Shown piece by piece: positions 8,829-19,600 of a DNA stretch of 64,000 bases. A program made the translations under genes and the position numbers. The number at the start of each line of letters is the position of its first letter. The stretch's first letter is position 1. The notes under the pieces are model-generated. The model was not told where the DNA came from. It ran no database searches and saw only the letters and a program-made list of their open reading frames with translations. Origin of the DNA: Xylanibacter caecicola. Its GTDB lineage: Bacteria; Bacteroidota; Bacteroidia; Bacteroidales; Bacteroidaceae. The stretch covers positions 124,001 to 188,000 of the forward strand of contig NZ_JABKKJ010000001.1 in the NCBI RefSeq assembly GCF_013166515.1, written 5' to 3'.

Positions 8829-11066
8829 TCAACGTCTCACCACCTTACGTGTAATCACTCTGCCGTCGGCAGTGCGTTTCTTTACAATCAGAATGCCCTT
8901 GCTGCATGCCGATACGCGCTGTCCCGAGAGGTTGTATGCGGTCTCTTCCACTGTGTCGGCACCGTTTTCAGCTTTTATTTCGCCGATGCCGGTGGCAGTG
9001 TTGCCGTTGAAAATCATCGAGATGTCGTCTATATAGTTTATCACCGTGGGAAGACCCGAGTCCTGCTGTATGCGGAACATCGAGCCTGCCGGCAGGTTGG
9101 CGACGTATTTGGTGTGTATGTTCTTGCCTGCGGTTACGTTTATTTGTGTCAGCCCGTCGATGTTTTTCATTAGTGTCCAGGTATTGCCGCCGTCGGTGGA
9201 ACTATAGCAGCGGATGATTGACTGTACGGGCGAGGCGTTCCAGAAGTCGAACTCTATGTTGCTGATGCCTTTTTCAATCACAGATGATGTAAGGCTTCCG
9301 CCTCTTACTATGCTCAGTGCTTTCTTGCCTGTTCCATGCTTGTCGGTTGTTTCCACGACCCTTGTCTTCACCATGTCCCAGTTGCAGAACACCCCTTTCA
9401 CTCCCGTGGCGTCCTCCTGTGTCAGTGCCATGTTCTCGAAGTCTTCAATCTTCCGGTCTATCTCCGAGCCTCCTACGCTGAAACTTATGATGCCGTTCTT
9501 CTCGCTTATGTTGCTTAGTGACAGAGGTACCGCTTCTCCCGACCACGACTTGAACTGTTCTATCATCTCGCTGTTAAGTTCCGTTATGTTTCCCAGTCCG
9601 GGGAACGGGTCGTATCCCGACTCGGTAATCACATTTCCGGTTGTGCGCGGGTTGGCACGCACCATTTCGTAGTAGTTGTGCGTGGGGTAGCAGTTCACCT
9701 TGTTGCTTGTCCATATACTTGCATTGGTCGAGTCCACGCGGAACACCAGCATGCCGTTTCCGGGCAGGTACTCGTCCCACCTCGTGCGCTGCCTGTTCTC
9801 CAGTAAGAAGTACTCTTTGTCCACCGCCGAGTTTATTCTATAGGCACTGTTTGTCTCGTTCATGGCGCCGAGGGTGTATGTACCGCCCTTTTCCTTTATC
9901 AGTTCCGGCTGCATGAAACCTATCGCATAGCGTTCGTAGGCGCCGTATCCCGTAGGCGTGCGACTGCTGTTGTTGTATCCTCCGCCTGCCATTATGCTCC
10001 ATACGCCGGGGTCGTTGCTCTGCCCGTTTTCCTCGTAGTCGGTGTCGTAAAGGTCGGGAAGTCCGAGCACGTGGCTGAACTCGTGGCATATCGTGCCGAT
10101 GCCGTCGAGCGTCTTGCCGCCCCGCACCTCGCTGTCGCACAGCTCGGTGCTGCAGGCATAGCGCCCCATGCGCACGCCGTCGTACCTCTGATAAGGGTAG
10201 GCATACTGGCTGGCATACGGCCAGATGTAGTCGCCGTTGTTTCCGCTGACGTTGCTGCCGTAGCCTGCATAGATGATGTAGAACATGTCCACCACGCCGT
10301 CGCCGTCGGCATCGTACTTGCTGTAGTCTACGAGCGGGTTGGCTGCATTTATGGCATCCACGGCGCACTGCCAGCCGTTTGACGTTCCGGCGGGGTAGGT
10401 GCAGCTGCGGTTTATCCTTACGGGACCGACCACGTCGAACGTCGGCTGGAACATCCCCGCGGAGTTGTCGGAGAAGTAGTCGTGCACGCTTCCCGTGCAC
10501 TCCACCCACTGGCGCGGCGTGCCTTGCGTGTAGTATCCGCCGTAGCCCTTGTCGTTCATCATTGATGAGAAGAACTCCTTGGCATCGGTGCGGGTGAAGC
10601 CGAGGTCGTTCCATTCCACGAGTATCACCAGCCCGCGGAAGTTGTTGTAGTCGTAGCGTGTCGCCCTTGCCGGTGCCGTGCCCCCTGCGGGTGCCTTCCA
10701 CAGGCTGCGCGAGCGTTTCGCCTCTTCCTGCTGTGCCGCTGTAGGTTCGGCGCGGAGCATCTTCTTGTGACCGCTCAGGAAGGTCGTTTCCTTGCCAGTG
10801 CGCTCCGCGGCGTCGTGTGCCGTTATTCCTGATGCCACGAGACTGCCGTCCTTGAGCGTGGCGTACTGCCATGAGCCGCCGTTGAAGATGAGGGTATAGC
10901 CGTCGTCGGTGGTTGTGAAGTGCGAGTGCTCGTCGCCGTGGAGAACCACCGTCACGTATGTGCCGTCAGCCTGGCGGACGGTTGTCTTGCCCGGCTTGGC
11001 GGGAATGGCGTGGAGGGACAGGCTCACGCCGGTAACGAATAAGAATAAAATAAGTTGTCGTTTCAT
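8829..11066 (-). CDS. Secreted M6-family zinc metalloprotease with C-terminal sorting tail (copy 1)
   Basis: A 745-residue secreted protease. It has a signal peptide (MKRQLILFLFVTGVSLSLHA) and the start IPAKPGK shared with the three other M6 copies in this window. The zinc motif HEFSHVLGLPD lies near residue 327, followed by DLYDTDYEENG and a GVWSIMAGG turn. A beta-rich region follows, then the last 60 residues form a type IX-like sorting tail (YNLSGQRVSACSKGILIVKK), here ending KVVRR. The ATG at 11066 is preferred over an in-frame TTG at 11081. It is the last gene of the left uptake locus but has its own -7 element, so it may be transcribed separately. Peptidase activity is inferred from the intact HExxH site; its substrate is unknown. 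Confidence 0.9.
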   Translation of the reverse strand: MKRQLILFLFVTGVSLSLHAIPAKPGKTTVRQADGTYVTVVLHGDEHSHFTTTDDGYTLIFNGGSWQYATLKDGSLVASGITAHDAAERTGKETTFLSGHKKMLRAEPTAAQQEEAKRSRSLWKAPAGGTAPARATRYDYNNFRGLVILVEWNDLGFTRTDAKEFFSSMMNDKGYGGYYTQGTPRQWVECTGSVHDYFSDNSAGMFQPTFDVVGPVRINRSCTYPAGTSNGWQCAVDAINAANPLVDYSKYDADGDGVVDMFYIIYAGYGSNVSGNNGDYIWPYASQYAYPYQRYDGVRMGRYACSTELCDSEVRGGKTLDGIGTICHEFSHVLGLPDLYDTDYEENGQSNDPGVWSIMAGGGYNNSSRTPTGYGAYERYAIGFMQPELIKEKGGTYTLGAMNETNSAYRINSAVDKEYFLLENRQRTRWDEYLPGNGMLVFRVDSTNASIWTSNKVNCYPTHNYYEMVRANPRTTGNVITESGYDPFPGLGNITELNSEMIEQFKSWSGEAVPLSLSNISEKNGIISFSVGGSEIDRKIEDFENMALTQEDATGVKGVFCNWDMVKTRVVETTDKHGTGKKALSIVRGGSLTSSVIEKGISNIEFDFWNASPVQSIIRCYSSTDGGNTWTLMKNIDGLTQINVTAGKNIHTKYVANLPAGSMFRIQQDSGLPTVINYIDDISMIFNGNTATGIGEIKAENGADTVEETAYNLSGQRVSACSKGILIVKKRTADGRVITRKVVRR

Positions 11067-11114
11067 AGATATCTTGTGCAAAATACAGGTGCATTGAGAT
11101 ATTTAATGTACCTG

Positions 11115-11122
11115 CAAATATA
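11115..11122 (-). promoter_or_regulatory. Probable -7 element for the left M6 protease
   Basis: On the minus strand TATATTTG matches TAnnTTTG and lies about 50 bases before the M6 ATG at 11066. The expected TTTG 19-20 bases upstream is not clear. Confidence 0.45.
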
Positions 11123-11151
11123 TGTTGTAATACATTCTTTATTCACCTTTA

Positions 11152-11237
11152 TAGGGACCTATCCTTGTATATGTCCATCCTTGGCAGCCTGATTTAACGG
11201 TGCTTGCGTGCGGACATATACAAGAATAAGTCCCTAC
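11152..11237. repeat. Family B inverted repeat, copy B4
   Basis: A left arm with TAGGGACCTATCCTTGTATA faces a right arm TATACAAGAATAAGTCCCTA with a few mismatches. It separates the 404-residue tail protein gene from the M6 gene and may weaken read-through between them. Confidence 0.8.
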
Positions 11238-11293
11238 TTTAAGAGTGAATACTTTTATCCTGTCACACCTTTGTGGTGTTAAGACAATCCGTA

Positions 11294-12508
11294 TTAGTTC
11301 TTCTTGATATACTTCTTGCCGTCGCGGATAAGCAGACCCTTAGCCGTAGCGCGGTTCACCTGCTGACCCATCAAATTGTATGTCTTGGTGTTCTTTATTT
11401 TCTCCTCACGTGTAACTCCGATTTCCTCAATGCCTGTTGTTCCGGCTGCAAGGAAGTTACCATCGTTAAGCGTTATTGTCAAGCCATCTGCAACAGCACC
11501 CAACGAGTATCCCATGTCCTCTGCATCATTTCTGGAACGGAACAGTAAATATTCAGACAGAGTGATAGTGTTTCCTGAAAGCTTACCTGGCACAACTTTA
11601 TTGTAATCAGGAATGAGTGACGTTCCTACAATGTTGCATCCTACAACATAAAAATATTGACCATAAGTAGCGATATCTTCCTCTGTCGTTACATTAGGAT
11701 TAACGTATATAGGCTGTCCTGCAGAAATAGAAACATTGAGTTCGTCGTCTATGTCAAGAGCAACACAGCCTAATCCACAGAAGCCATATACGTTCACAGC
11801 GTATTCATAGTCTTCTATAGATACATTAAATTTATGATCTTTATAACCTTCACTATATAAATTAGCAGTGCATTCATTTGTACCGTTTACGGGCATGAAG
11901 CGTGTTTCCCAACTTAATGTCCACCATTTGCCGACCAAATCTTTTTTTGTATAACTTGAGCCTACAGCCGGTTCGAAATCAGAAATAGCAATTCCATAAC
12001 CTTTTTGGTTACAAGATATTTCACCTGCATCTGATGCAGTGAATGTTGCTCCGTTTACTACATTGATTTGTCCTGTTTGGGCGTTTTCCAGGAGACCTAC
12101 GAATTCAAAGGTAAATGTACCACGTGCGTCAGTATATGTTCCTGCATTCTGTTGGTTTACTGTTATGATACCGGATGTTGCATCGTATGCTCCGGTGAAT
12201 GTTGCTGAACCACTAGAAATACTAAATTGTACATTCTCACCGTTGGCTGTGATGTTTGCCTCAGAACAATTGTAAATTTCATTAAAGCTTGCTTCTACAT
12301 AGTTTCCTGAAAGTTTATTCAATTCTGGTGCTTTTGCTATTGAATTGTTCAGGTTTGCAGTCTCATTTGTATTTGTTGTGGAGACAACCTTGTTTACAAC
12401 GTTCTTCTTCAACTGTTCAACAGTGAAAGATTTTCCGATAAGTGTAGACTGTGCATTGCCGGATATTGCCGTGATAGCTGCACATACAAAAAGTAATAAC
12501 TTTTTCAT
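11294..12508 (-). CDS. Secreted protein of unknown function with C-terminal sorting tail
   Basis: A 404-residue protein with a signal peptide (MKKLLLFVCAAITAISGNAQ) and a C-terminal tail of the kind used by type IX secretion cargo (TYNLMGQQVNRATAKGLLIR, ending KKYIKKN). The body is rich in beta-prone, polar sequence and has four cysteines in the middle; I do not recognise a domain. It occupies the same position as the 558-residue tail protein of the right-hand locus, after the DUF4302 gene, but the two bodies show no obvious similarity. A 234-base gap with a hairpin separates it from DUF4302. Confidence 0.8.
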   Translation of the reverse strand: MKKLLLFVCAAITAISGNAQSTLIGKSFTVEQLKKNVVNKVVSTTNTNETANLNNSIAKAPELNKLSGNYVEASFNEIYNCSEANITANGENVQFSISSGSATFTGAYDATSGIITVNQQNAGTYTDARGTFTFEFVGLLENAQTGQINVVNGATFTASDAGEISCNQKGYGIAISDFEPAVGSSYTKKDLVGKWWTLSWETRFMPVNGTNECTANLYSEGYKDHKFNVSIEDYEYAVNVYGFCGLGCVALDIDDELNVSISAGQPIYVNPNVTTEEDIATYGQYFYVVGCNIVGTSLIPDYNKVVPGKLSGNTITLSEYLLFRSRNDAEDMGYSLGAVADGLTITLNDGNFLAAGTTGIEEIGVTREEKIKNTKTYNLMGQQVNRATAKGLLIRDGKKYIKKN

Positions 12509-12593
12509 AACTGATAAATTTTTAATGTTAATATAAATGTTGGCTTATATTTGATGCTTGTTTGTATGATATTGATGTTATTCAAATCTTAGA

Positions 12594-12680
12594 GTAGGGA
12601 CATGTTATTGTTATATGTTCAATGAAAAGTAATATCAGATATTTCTTAACATGCGGACAAATACAAGAAGATGTCCCTAC
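12594..12680. repeat. Family B inverted repeat, copy B5 (left arm decayed)
   Basis: The right arm (12653-12680, CGGACAAATACAAGAAGATG then TCCCTAC) is intact while the left arm, starting GTAGGGACATG at 12594, has drifted. It lies between the DUF4302 gene and the tail-protein gene. Confidence 0.7.
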
Positions 12681-12742
12681 TATAGATTATTGTGTTATTA
12701 CATATTGCCGTTTTTTATGTGTTTTATGGCTGTAATTTAATT

Positions 12743-14101
12743 TCATTTCTCATCTGCATCGAGATCTCCGTACGGATAGTTCTTCTCTTCCGCCCAAAGC
12801 TTTATGACGTTAGTAGGTTCTTTCTTGTCTGTGAGAATGATATAAGACGGATGTCGTTTATCATCGGTAGACAAAGTGAAAGTACGTCCTGTTGAACCTG
12901 TTCCGACAAAGGGAATCATAGCTTGGTTCATTCCATAGCTTCTGTAATACAGTTTTCCTGCCGCATTATTTGTTTTAGAATCCCATTTGATAAATACCTC
13001 ATTGCCGTCCTCATCAAGCTGCGTAATGGTTATTCCTTGGTAGCAGTAGTCACCACCTGCCTGCATGTGGAATGCCAAACGATTGAGATAAGTACCGATC
13101 AAAGCCCAATAGAGACGGTTTCTGCTGTTGTTCGGACCAGCTGTTGCCAGCTTGTTACGCATAGTGTCCCAATAGGGGCGTGCGAACGGGCTGAGGTCTT
13201 CGTATGTGATGAACCATACTCCGCTTTCAAGAGTCTCTTTCAGAGTAGGCACGTATGTATACAGACGGGCATTCTCGTTGCCTTCGACTACAAAATATTC
13301 CTCGGTATTTCCTTTAAGGATACTTGATATTTCGGTGCCGTCCACATCAACAGTGCTGTATAGCGTGTAGCCGTCCTTGGTTATTATGAACGGCGCAACA
13401 ACCTGCTGCTTCTCTCCTTTATCGTTGAGCCATGTGAAGACAAGGCGGCGGTAAGATGTCGTTACGCTTATTTCGCGTTCCGAACCGTCAACAACAAACT
13501 GGTACGAGCGCGATGCCATGAAGTCTCTCGTGGCATTTACTTCGTTTACGCAGTCCTCCCATGTCTTGCCTTCTTCTACGGGATACATTACTATCCTTGC
13601 CTGATGTTTCTTGCCGATCATCTCCACTTTCTCGGCAGTTGCCGACTGTACACGGAACTCGAAGTCTCCTTCCATGCCCTCGCCCTTTGTACCATAATCG
13701 GGGTTTGCCGGATCCGAGAAGTAGTGGAATATGTCGTTGTATTCGTCAAACGAGAGTACGACGCCCTGGCTTGCTTCTATCTTGTAGTGAGATGTAGTCG
13801 TGATGAGCTTGCCGTCCGGACCGAAGCCTGCATTGTGGTTGCTTCCGACTTTCTCGCTTGCAACGGTAACGTTGTTGTCTTCGAACTTTGCGAATACGTT
13901 GTATCCGCCATACGTGGTGGAAGCATAATACTCTATCCTCCAGCCGTTCGGGGCTGCTTTGAGTATGTCTCTTGTATTGTTGCCGGTTTCTTCTACACGT
14001 TCAGTGGGAGTCTCACTGAACTTGTCATCAACCTCAGGCGTACATGCCGTGAACGCGAATACGCCCACAAGCAGTGAAAATATGCTATATAACTTATTCA
14101 T
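12743..14101 (-). CDS. DUF4302 lipoprotein
   Basis: A 452-residue predicted outer-membrane lipoprotein: signal peptide with lipobox FTAC (cysteine near residue 20), then an acidic linker and a DUF4302-type beta-rich body starting GWRIEYYASTTYGGYNVFAKF. DUF4302 proteins are typically encoded beside SusC/SusD and zinc metallohydrolase lipoproteins and are thought to be surface accessory proteins; their binding target is not established. Its start overlaps the end of the metallohydrolase gene by 8 bases, so the two are likely coupled in translation. The right-hand locus has a homologue at 31109. Confidence 0.85.
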   Translation of the reverse strand: MNKLYSIFSLLVGVFAFTACTPEVDDKFSETPTERVEETGNNTRDILKAAPNGWRIEYYASTTYGGYNVFAKFEDNNVTVASEKVGSNHNAGFGPDGKLITTTSHYKIEASQGVVLSFDEYNDIFHYFSDPANPDYGTKGEGMEGDFEFRVQSATAEKVEMIGKKHQARIVMYPVEEGKTWEDCVNEVNATRDFMASRSYQFVVDGSEREISVTTSYRRLVFTWLNDKGEKQQVVAPFIITKDGYTLYSTVDVDGTEISSILKGNTEEYFVVEGNENARLYTYVPTLKETLESGVWFITYEDLSPFARPYWDTMRNKLATAGPNNSRNRLYWALIGTYLNRLAFHMQAGGDYCYQGITITQLDEDGNEVFIKWDSKTNNAAGKLYYRSYGMNQAMIPFVGTGSTGRTFTLSTDDKRHPSYIILTDKKEPTNVIKLWAEEKNYPYGDLDADEK

Positions 14102-15056
14102 TTTCGTTTATGTTGAAGTTACGTAAATCAAGTGTAGGAGCCTCTGCCGAGCGGCGCAGTATTATCGCGCGGAGGTCATCGAGGTCTACTCCCCAGCTGT
14201 TCTGAAAATATTCCTTTACCATGGACAGCTTCTTGTTTATTATCGCAGCACCGTCAGGACCCGCCTGGGTAAGTATCGTCTGCCAGCCCGTTGGCGACAG
14301 AGTGACGTAGTTGGCATACACTTCGGCAAAGTCCTCGTTGTACTCGCCGCTGGCATAACCTGTCACGAAGCCTTCCTTTGCAGCGTCAGGATCCTTCACG
14401 TTTATCCAGTCTGTAGAGTGGTAACGTCCTGAGCTGATGGTCTGGAAGTCGGGCGAATAGTTCTTGGTCTGCGTCAGGATATGGCAGAACTCGTGGTGCA
14501 TGGTGTTGAAGAACCCGTAGTTGAGGTCGATGGGCTTTGCCTCTTTCTCCTCGTAAGGGTTGTCAACGTTGATGCGCGGGTTGTCAATGTCGAGGTTGTT
14601 CACGCCGTAGAGCATTATCTTCAGACCCTTTTCTGCCGTACCCTTGATAATGAAGCCGTTGGCATTATACTCGTATGAGCCGATCAGCTGGATTACGCGC
14701 GGACTGTAGGTCTTGATGAATTCCTTGCCCACAGCTTCTGCGTAAACCTCCAGCCAGATGTGCTGGATGAGCCTTGCAAGTGCCTTCGACTCGGCGAAAG
14801 ATGCCGGGATGACATTGTATGTAAGGTCGGTTTCCTTGTCGTTGTACCTGTACTGGAACCTGATGTTGTACTCTTGGGTGTAGTTCTTGTCAAGCCACGC
14901 GTCGAAGGATTTGCTTTCCTCGCTGTCTTCGTTGTCCTGCGGGTTGTTGATATTTATCACACTTGTGGGGCTCAGGTCGTCTTCGCTGCATCCGGTGAAT
15001 GCCACCGTTGCGGCGAACAGTAAAACTAATCCTATGTGTTTCATAATCATTTGCAT
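14094..15056 (-). CDS. Substrate import-associated zinc metallohydrolase lipoprotein
   Basis: A 320-residue lipoprotein of the family found beside SusC/SusD-type importers. It has a signal peptide with lipobox FTGC and the zinc-binding motif HEFCH near residue 188 (in FFNTMHHEFCHILTQTKNY), with EDFAEVYANYVTLSP downstream likely giving the third ligand. It may trim peptides or other ligands at the cell surface before uptake; the family's activity has not been shown as far as I know. Candidate starts are 15056 and, three codons further in, 15044 (MKHIGLVLL), which gives a cleaner signal peptide. It lies 12 bases after susD and overlaps the DUF4302 gene. Confidence 0.88.
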   Translation of the reverse strand: MQMIMKHIGLVLLFAATVAFTGCSEDDLSPTSVININNPQDNEDSEESKSFDAWLDKNYTQEYNIRFQYRYNDKETDLTYNVIPASFAESKALARLIQHIWLEVYAEAVGKEFIKTYSPRVIQLIGSYEYNANGFIIKGTAEKGLKIMLYGVNNLDIDNPRINVDNPYEEKEAKPIDLNYGFFNTMHHEFCHILTQTKNYSPDFQTISSGRYHSTDWINVKDPDAAKEGFVTGYASGEYNEDFAEVYANYVTLSPTGWQTILTQAGPDGAAIINKKLSMVKEYFQNSWGVDLDDLRAIILRRSAEAPTLDLRNFNINENE

Positions 15057-15068
15057 TTTAAAAGATGT

Positions 15069-16643
15069 TTAACGTGGGTTTGCCTCAAGACCTGCATTTG
15101 TCACATCGTTCGGCAACTGTATTGCTCCTCTCAGGTCGCCTGCCGTGAAAGTAACGGCATCTTCGCCTGCGATCAGGTGGCTGTGCTCAATTCCGTAACG
15201 TTTGATGTCCATGAAGCGCAAGCCCTGGAATATGGTTTCGAGGCGGCGCATGTGGAGCAGGAACACGATTACGTTCTCCTGACGGCCCTCTGCCACGGTG
15301 AAGCCCTGCGGGTGGAGAGCCTTGCGCATTGAGCGGTCGCGGTTGCCGTCGGGCAGTGCCGGAGCCACGTCAAGACCGTCGATGAAACTGAAGATGTTGT
15401 CCACGGTGAGCGTGGGACGCTTTGTCGGTCCTTCTGTTTCCTTACAGTGGGTGCCTATCCATACGTTCATGTCGTCCACTGCCTTCTTCAAATTGTCCTC
15501 GCCGCCTTTCAGGGCGTATGCCTCCGCACGGCATAACAGTGTCTCGTCGCCTGTGAATACGGGGTCTACAATGTGCAGATATCCAGTTTGTAGAACCTTG
15601 TCTATCCATTCAACAAATCTTTCCAATTTAGGGAAAGCAACGCTTTGGTTGGATCCATAAAGCATAGTTGCATAATAGAGCGTGTTGTTGCTACTGCCCG
15701 AACCCCATGGCATTGAAACCCAGTAGGTCTCGTATGAAGCCATTGCCTGATTATGGCCGAAGCGCGGTTCGCCAAGACCTACTAATGTACTTCCTGCATT
15801 TGAATATGCCGGAATGAGCAGAAGGTTTGCCGACTCGCTTGTCATTACGTATCGGTTGCCTATGTCTTCACGTCCGAATGTGGTGTATGGCGCAAAGTTA
15901 CGCATGACTGATGTAGGCACGGTGCCGAGCACTATGTTGGCATATTGTATGCACCTGTCGTAGTTCATGTAGTATAGGTTGAACCGTGTAGCGAACGCGT
16001 ATGCCGCCTTCAGGTTGAAGTGGTACTTCGGCACGGAATAGATGTCGTCGCTTACATCGGGCAGTGCCGCTTCAATATCGGTGTTGATATTATCGTAAAG
16101 CTCGCGGAGTGTTCCGCGCGGCATGTCGTTAACGCTGTTTCCGGTGTTCTTCGGGTATGGCAGTCCGAGATATTCGTCTGCCTTCTCAGGGTTCCATGCC
16201 ATGCAGAATGTCGTGGCAAGCTGGAACATCGAGAATGCGCGGCACAGCTTAGCCTCTGCCATTTGCGCTTTGAGCGATGCAGGGCTGCCCATGCTTTCTA
16301 TTGCCTCGATTGCCTGGTTGGCAGAGGCTATTGCCGAATAGTATCCGTTCCAGATTTGACGCGGTGAGTCGTTCCCTTCATTTGTTACATCGTTGAAACG
16401 ATAGAGCTCTTCTTTAAGCAACCCTGTTGAGTACTGTTTGCCATTATCGCTGACATTGTCTGTACTCATTTCGTTTATCATGATGTTTGATGCAGTGGGA
16501 TAAGCTGAAACAAGAAGATTGGTTATCTTTTCGTTTGAGTTTACTTCTGCACGGTCGTCTGGCAACTTGTCAAGGAAGTCGTTGCATGATGTCAGCGATA
16601 AGGCCGCGCATGCCGACAGTGCTATATATTTGATTTTTTTCAT
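15069..16643 (-). CDS. SusD/RagB-family nutrient-binding outer membrane lipoprotein
   Basis: A 524-residue SusD-like lipoprotein that should form the lid of the TonB-dependent channel encoded just upstream. Visible are the signal peptide with lipobox LTSC, the typical NDFLDKLPDDRAE start, the helical TPR-like part (AEAKLCRAFSMFQLATTF; LPYPKNTGNS) and the C-terminal RRLETIFQGLRFMDIKRYGIEHSH segment. It follows susC by 31 bases. The right-hand SusD at 28062 is clearly related (both have LLVSAYPTA) but divergent, so the two probably bind different ligands. Confidence 0.93.
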   Translation of the reverse strand: MKKIKYIALSACAALSLTSCNDFLDKLPDDRAEVNSNEKITNLLVSAYPTASNIMINEMSTDNVSDNGKQYSTGLLKEELYRFNDVTNEGNDSPRQIWNGYYSAIASANQAIEAIESMGSPASLKAQMAEAKLCRAFSMFQLATTFCMAWNPEKADEYLGLPYPKNTGNSVNDMPRGTLRELYDNINTDIEAALPDVSDDIYSVPKYHFNLKAAYAFATRFNLYYMNYDRCIQYANIVLGTVPTSVMRNFAPYTTFGREDIGNRYVMTSESANLLLIPAYSNAGSTLVGLGEPRFGHNQAMASYETYWVSMPWGSGSSNNTLYYATMLYGSNQSVAFPKLERFVEWIDKVLQTGYLHIVDPVFTGDETLLCRAEAYALKGGEDNLKKAVDDMNVWIGTHCKETEGPTKRPTLTVDNIFSFIDGLDVAPALPDGNRDRSMRKALHPQGFTVAEGRQENVIVFLLHMRRLETIFQGLRFMDIKRYGIEHSHLIAGEDAVTFTAGDLRGAIQLPNDVTNAGLEANPR

Positions 16644-16674
16644 GTTTAAATGCTCCGTTTTGTTGTATGTTCCA

Positions 16675-19600
16675 TTAAATACCTAAGCGCAGTGTGAACG
16701 TGAACTGCCTTGCCATAGGCACGGCAACACCTCCAGAGTTGAAGAATTCCGGGTCTTGTCCGTTGAGTTTCTTGTCAGCATATATCAGGAACAGGTTTGT
16801 AGCCTGAAGCTTCACGCTGGCATTGCTCAGTCCGATGTGTCCTACCCATGACTTCGGGAAGTCGTATGCGAGTGATATTTCCTTCATTCGGATGAAGTCT
16901 CCCTTTGCAGTACGTTCTGAAGACATGTTGTATGCGTTGTAGGCGCGGTTCAGATACCTGTCCGTCTGCAACTGTCTGAGGTCTGCGATAGCCGGTATCG
17001 TAGTATATTTCTCATCGCCCGGCACAACCCAGCGGTTGATAAATTCCTTGGGCATAGCCGTCAGGTCAGAGTAAGACGATGCGAAAGTCGGGTCAAGACG
17101 AACCACGTTTCCGAACGAGTAGGTCATGAAGATGTTAAGATGCCATCCCTTGTATGTGAACACGTTGCCTAAAGAACCCGTGATGGTGGGGTCTGTAGGA
17201 CCTTCGTAAATAAGGTGGTCGGTTACATACGACTGGAAGTTATGGTCGCTTACGGTCAGTTCTCCTTTCTCGTTTATGAATGTAGGCAGACCGTTTTCGT
17301 TAAGTCCGCGGAAGTCTATCGAGAACAGTGCACGGTAGGGATAACCCTTCTGTGTGAAGCCTGTTCCTGAGATAAGGTCGATGACGCGGTTGCGTGCGTC
17401 AAGGTCGGTAACCTCGCTCTTGGTGTGTGAGAAGATGAAGTCGGTTGTCCATGTAAAGTCCTTCTTCACGATGTTCTTCGTGCTGAGGGTAAACTCCTCA
17501 CCGTAAGACTTCATGCTTGCCACGTTGGCATACTGCAGGATGCTTCCGTTTACGCCCGATGTACGCTTCGGACCTATAAGGTCGTAGTTGTTGCGTGTGT
17601 ACCAGTCGAACGAGAAGTTGATGCGGTTGTCAAGGAAACCGAGGTCCACGCCGACGTTGAACTCATGTTTCTTCTCATATGTAAGGTCGGGGTTGGCAAG
17701 GTCGTATATCTCCAGACCCGATTCCTTGTCAGTCGTGAACGGACGCCACGGGTTGTAGCTCTGTATGATGACCTGCGAGTTTGTGACCGCCGGCTTGTCG
17801 CCCGTAAGCGAGTAAGAAGCCTTCAGTGTTGCGTGCGACAATACCTTCTGCTTGTTGAACCATGTCTCCTCGTGGGCGTTCCATGCACCTGATATGTTCC
17901 ATGTGGGCAGCCAGCGTGCGCTCCTTGCCTTGCCCAGACGGTTAGAACCCTCGTAGCGCATTGTTCCGTTGACGGTGTAGCGTCCCTTATAAGAATAGGT
18001 GGCGGTGCCGAAGAAAGAAGCTTCGCGGCTGTAGCCGTTGTTCAGCGAGTAGTAGATGGAGTTCTCTTCGCTCGCCTGCTTGAAATATTTGTAGTCGTAG
18101 CTGCCGAGCATGCCCATGTCATACTGCATGCCCACGCCGTTGAAGTAAGAGCGGCTGCGCTCGGTGTTGTTCACTTCCAGACCTCCGTAGACGTTCAGTA
18201 TGTGTGTGTCGTTGAACACATCGTTGTAGCTTGCGGTGGCGCGGAAGTCCCAGCTGTTCATCTTGTATTTTGTCTCACGGTAGAAACCTCCCACCGGCAG
18301 CACTGTTCCGGGCAGCGAGTTCGCATTGTCCGGGTCGGTGTAGAGCCACGGGTTGTTGTCGCGTATCGTCGCATCTTCCATGGCGCGGAATGCCTGTGCC
18401 TGGTTGGAGTGCTCTGTGATGCTGTGCGCCTGTGTAGTAGTAGAGAACTTGTATGCTCCCAAAACCGACAGCTCAACCTTTGTTATAGGCTTGTATTTAA
18501 GCTCTGCCTGGAACTTCAGGTCCACAACGTCAAGGTCCATATAGTTGTTGTCAAGCTCGTTCTTGATGTTGAACGCGGCATAGTTTCTCATGTAGTAGGC
18601 GTTCGGGTCGAGCGTACGCGAAGAGTTTATCGCATACGAATAGGGGTTGATGTCAAAGTCGCGCGACACAGTTCCTGTTACAGCGTCAACACTTCTATTT
18701 GCTGTTCCGGGAGCCTCCTGCTTACGGTAGCTGGCGTTTCCGATCATGTTCAATGACACCTTCGGGCTGAGATTGTACATCGCGTTGATGTTCGATGTAT
18801 AGCGCTCCACCTTGCTCTTGCGCGACCATCCCGGGTCGTTCATGTAGCTGAACGAAGCATAGTACTGTGCCTTCTCCGTACCCGAAGACATGCTTATGGA
18901 GTGGTTCATCGATATGTTGTTGCTGAACAGCTCGTCAAACCAGTCGGTGTTGCGGTACTCCGCCTCGCGCAGATAGCCCTCCATAGCCTCTATCGTGTTA
19001 GGCAGACCATAGCTGCTGGTCGACGAATCGTAGTCGTGCATGAGGTGATACATGCGTCCGAACACACCACTGCTTGCCGCACGGTATGAGTTCTCGAACG
19101 AGAAGAAGCCGTTGTTGTACATTTCGTTGTACACGGACATCTGGTCCTGCGAGTTCATGATGTTGAACTGGCTGTAGCTCGGCTTGAGGCGCATGGTGTA
19201 TTCGCCCGTATAGCTTATCTTCGTTGCTCCCGCCTTACCGCGCTTGGTGGTAACGACGATGACGCCCGACATGGCGCGCGCACCGTAGATAGACGTTGCC
19301 GAACCGTCCTTCAATATCTGGAAGCTCTCTATGTCGTCGGCGTTAAGACCAGCGATGGCACTTGAAATAAGCGTTGCCGCGTCACCCGATGAAAGGGCGT
19401 CGGCATCCACCTCCGTCACATCCTCCATGATTACGCCGTCTACAACCCACAAAGGCTTGGACGAACCATATATAGACGTTGCACCGCGCACACGTATCTT
19501 CGGTGCCGTACCGAATGTTCCCGACACGTTCTGCACCGAGACACCGGCTGCACGGCCCTCCAAGGCACGGCTCACATCGGCAACTCCGTCGAGCTTAGCC

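Noticed and set aside
8598..9173. 191-codon plus-strand frame across the hairpin spacer and the end of M6 copy 1
   Set aside because: It is built from repeat sequence and the antisense of a well supported gene.
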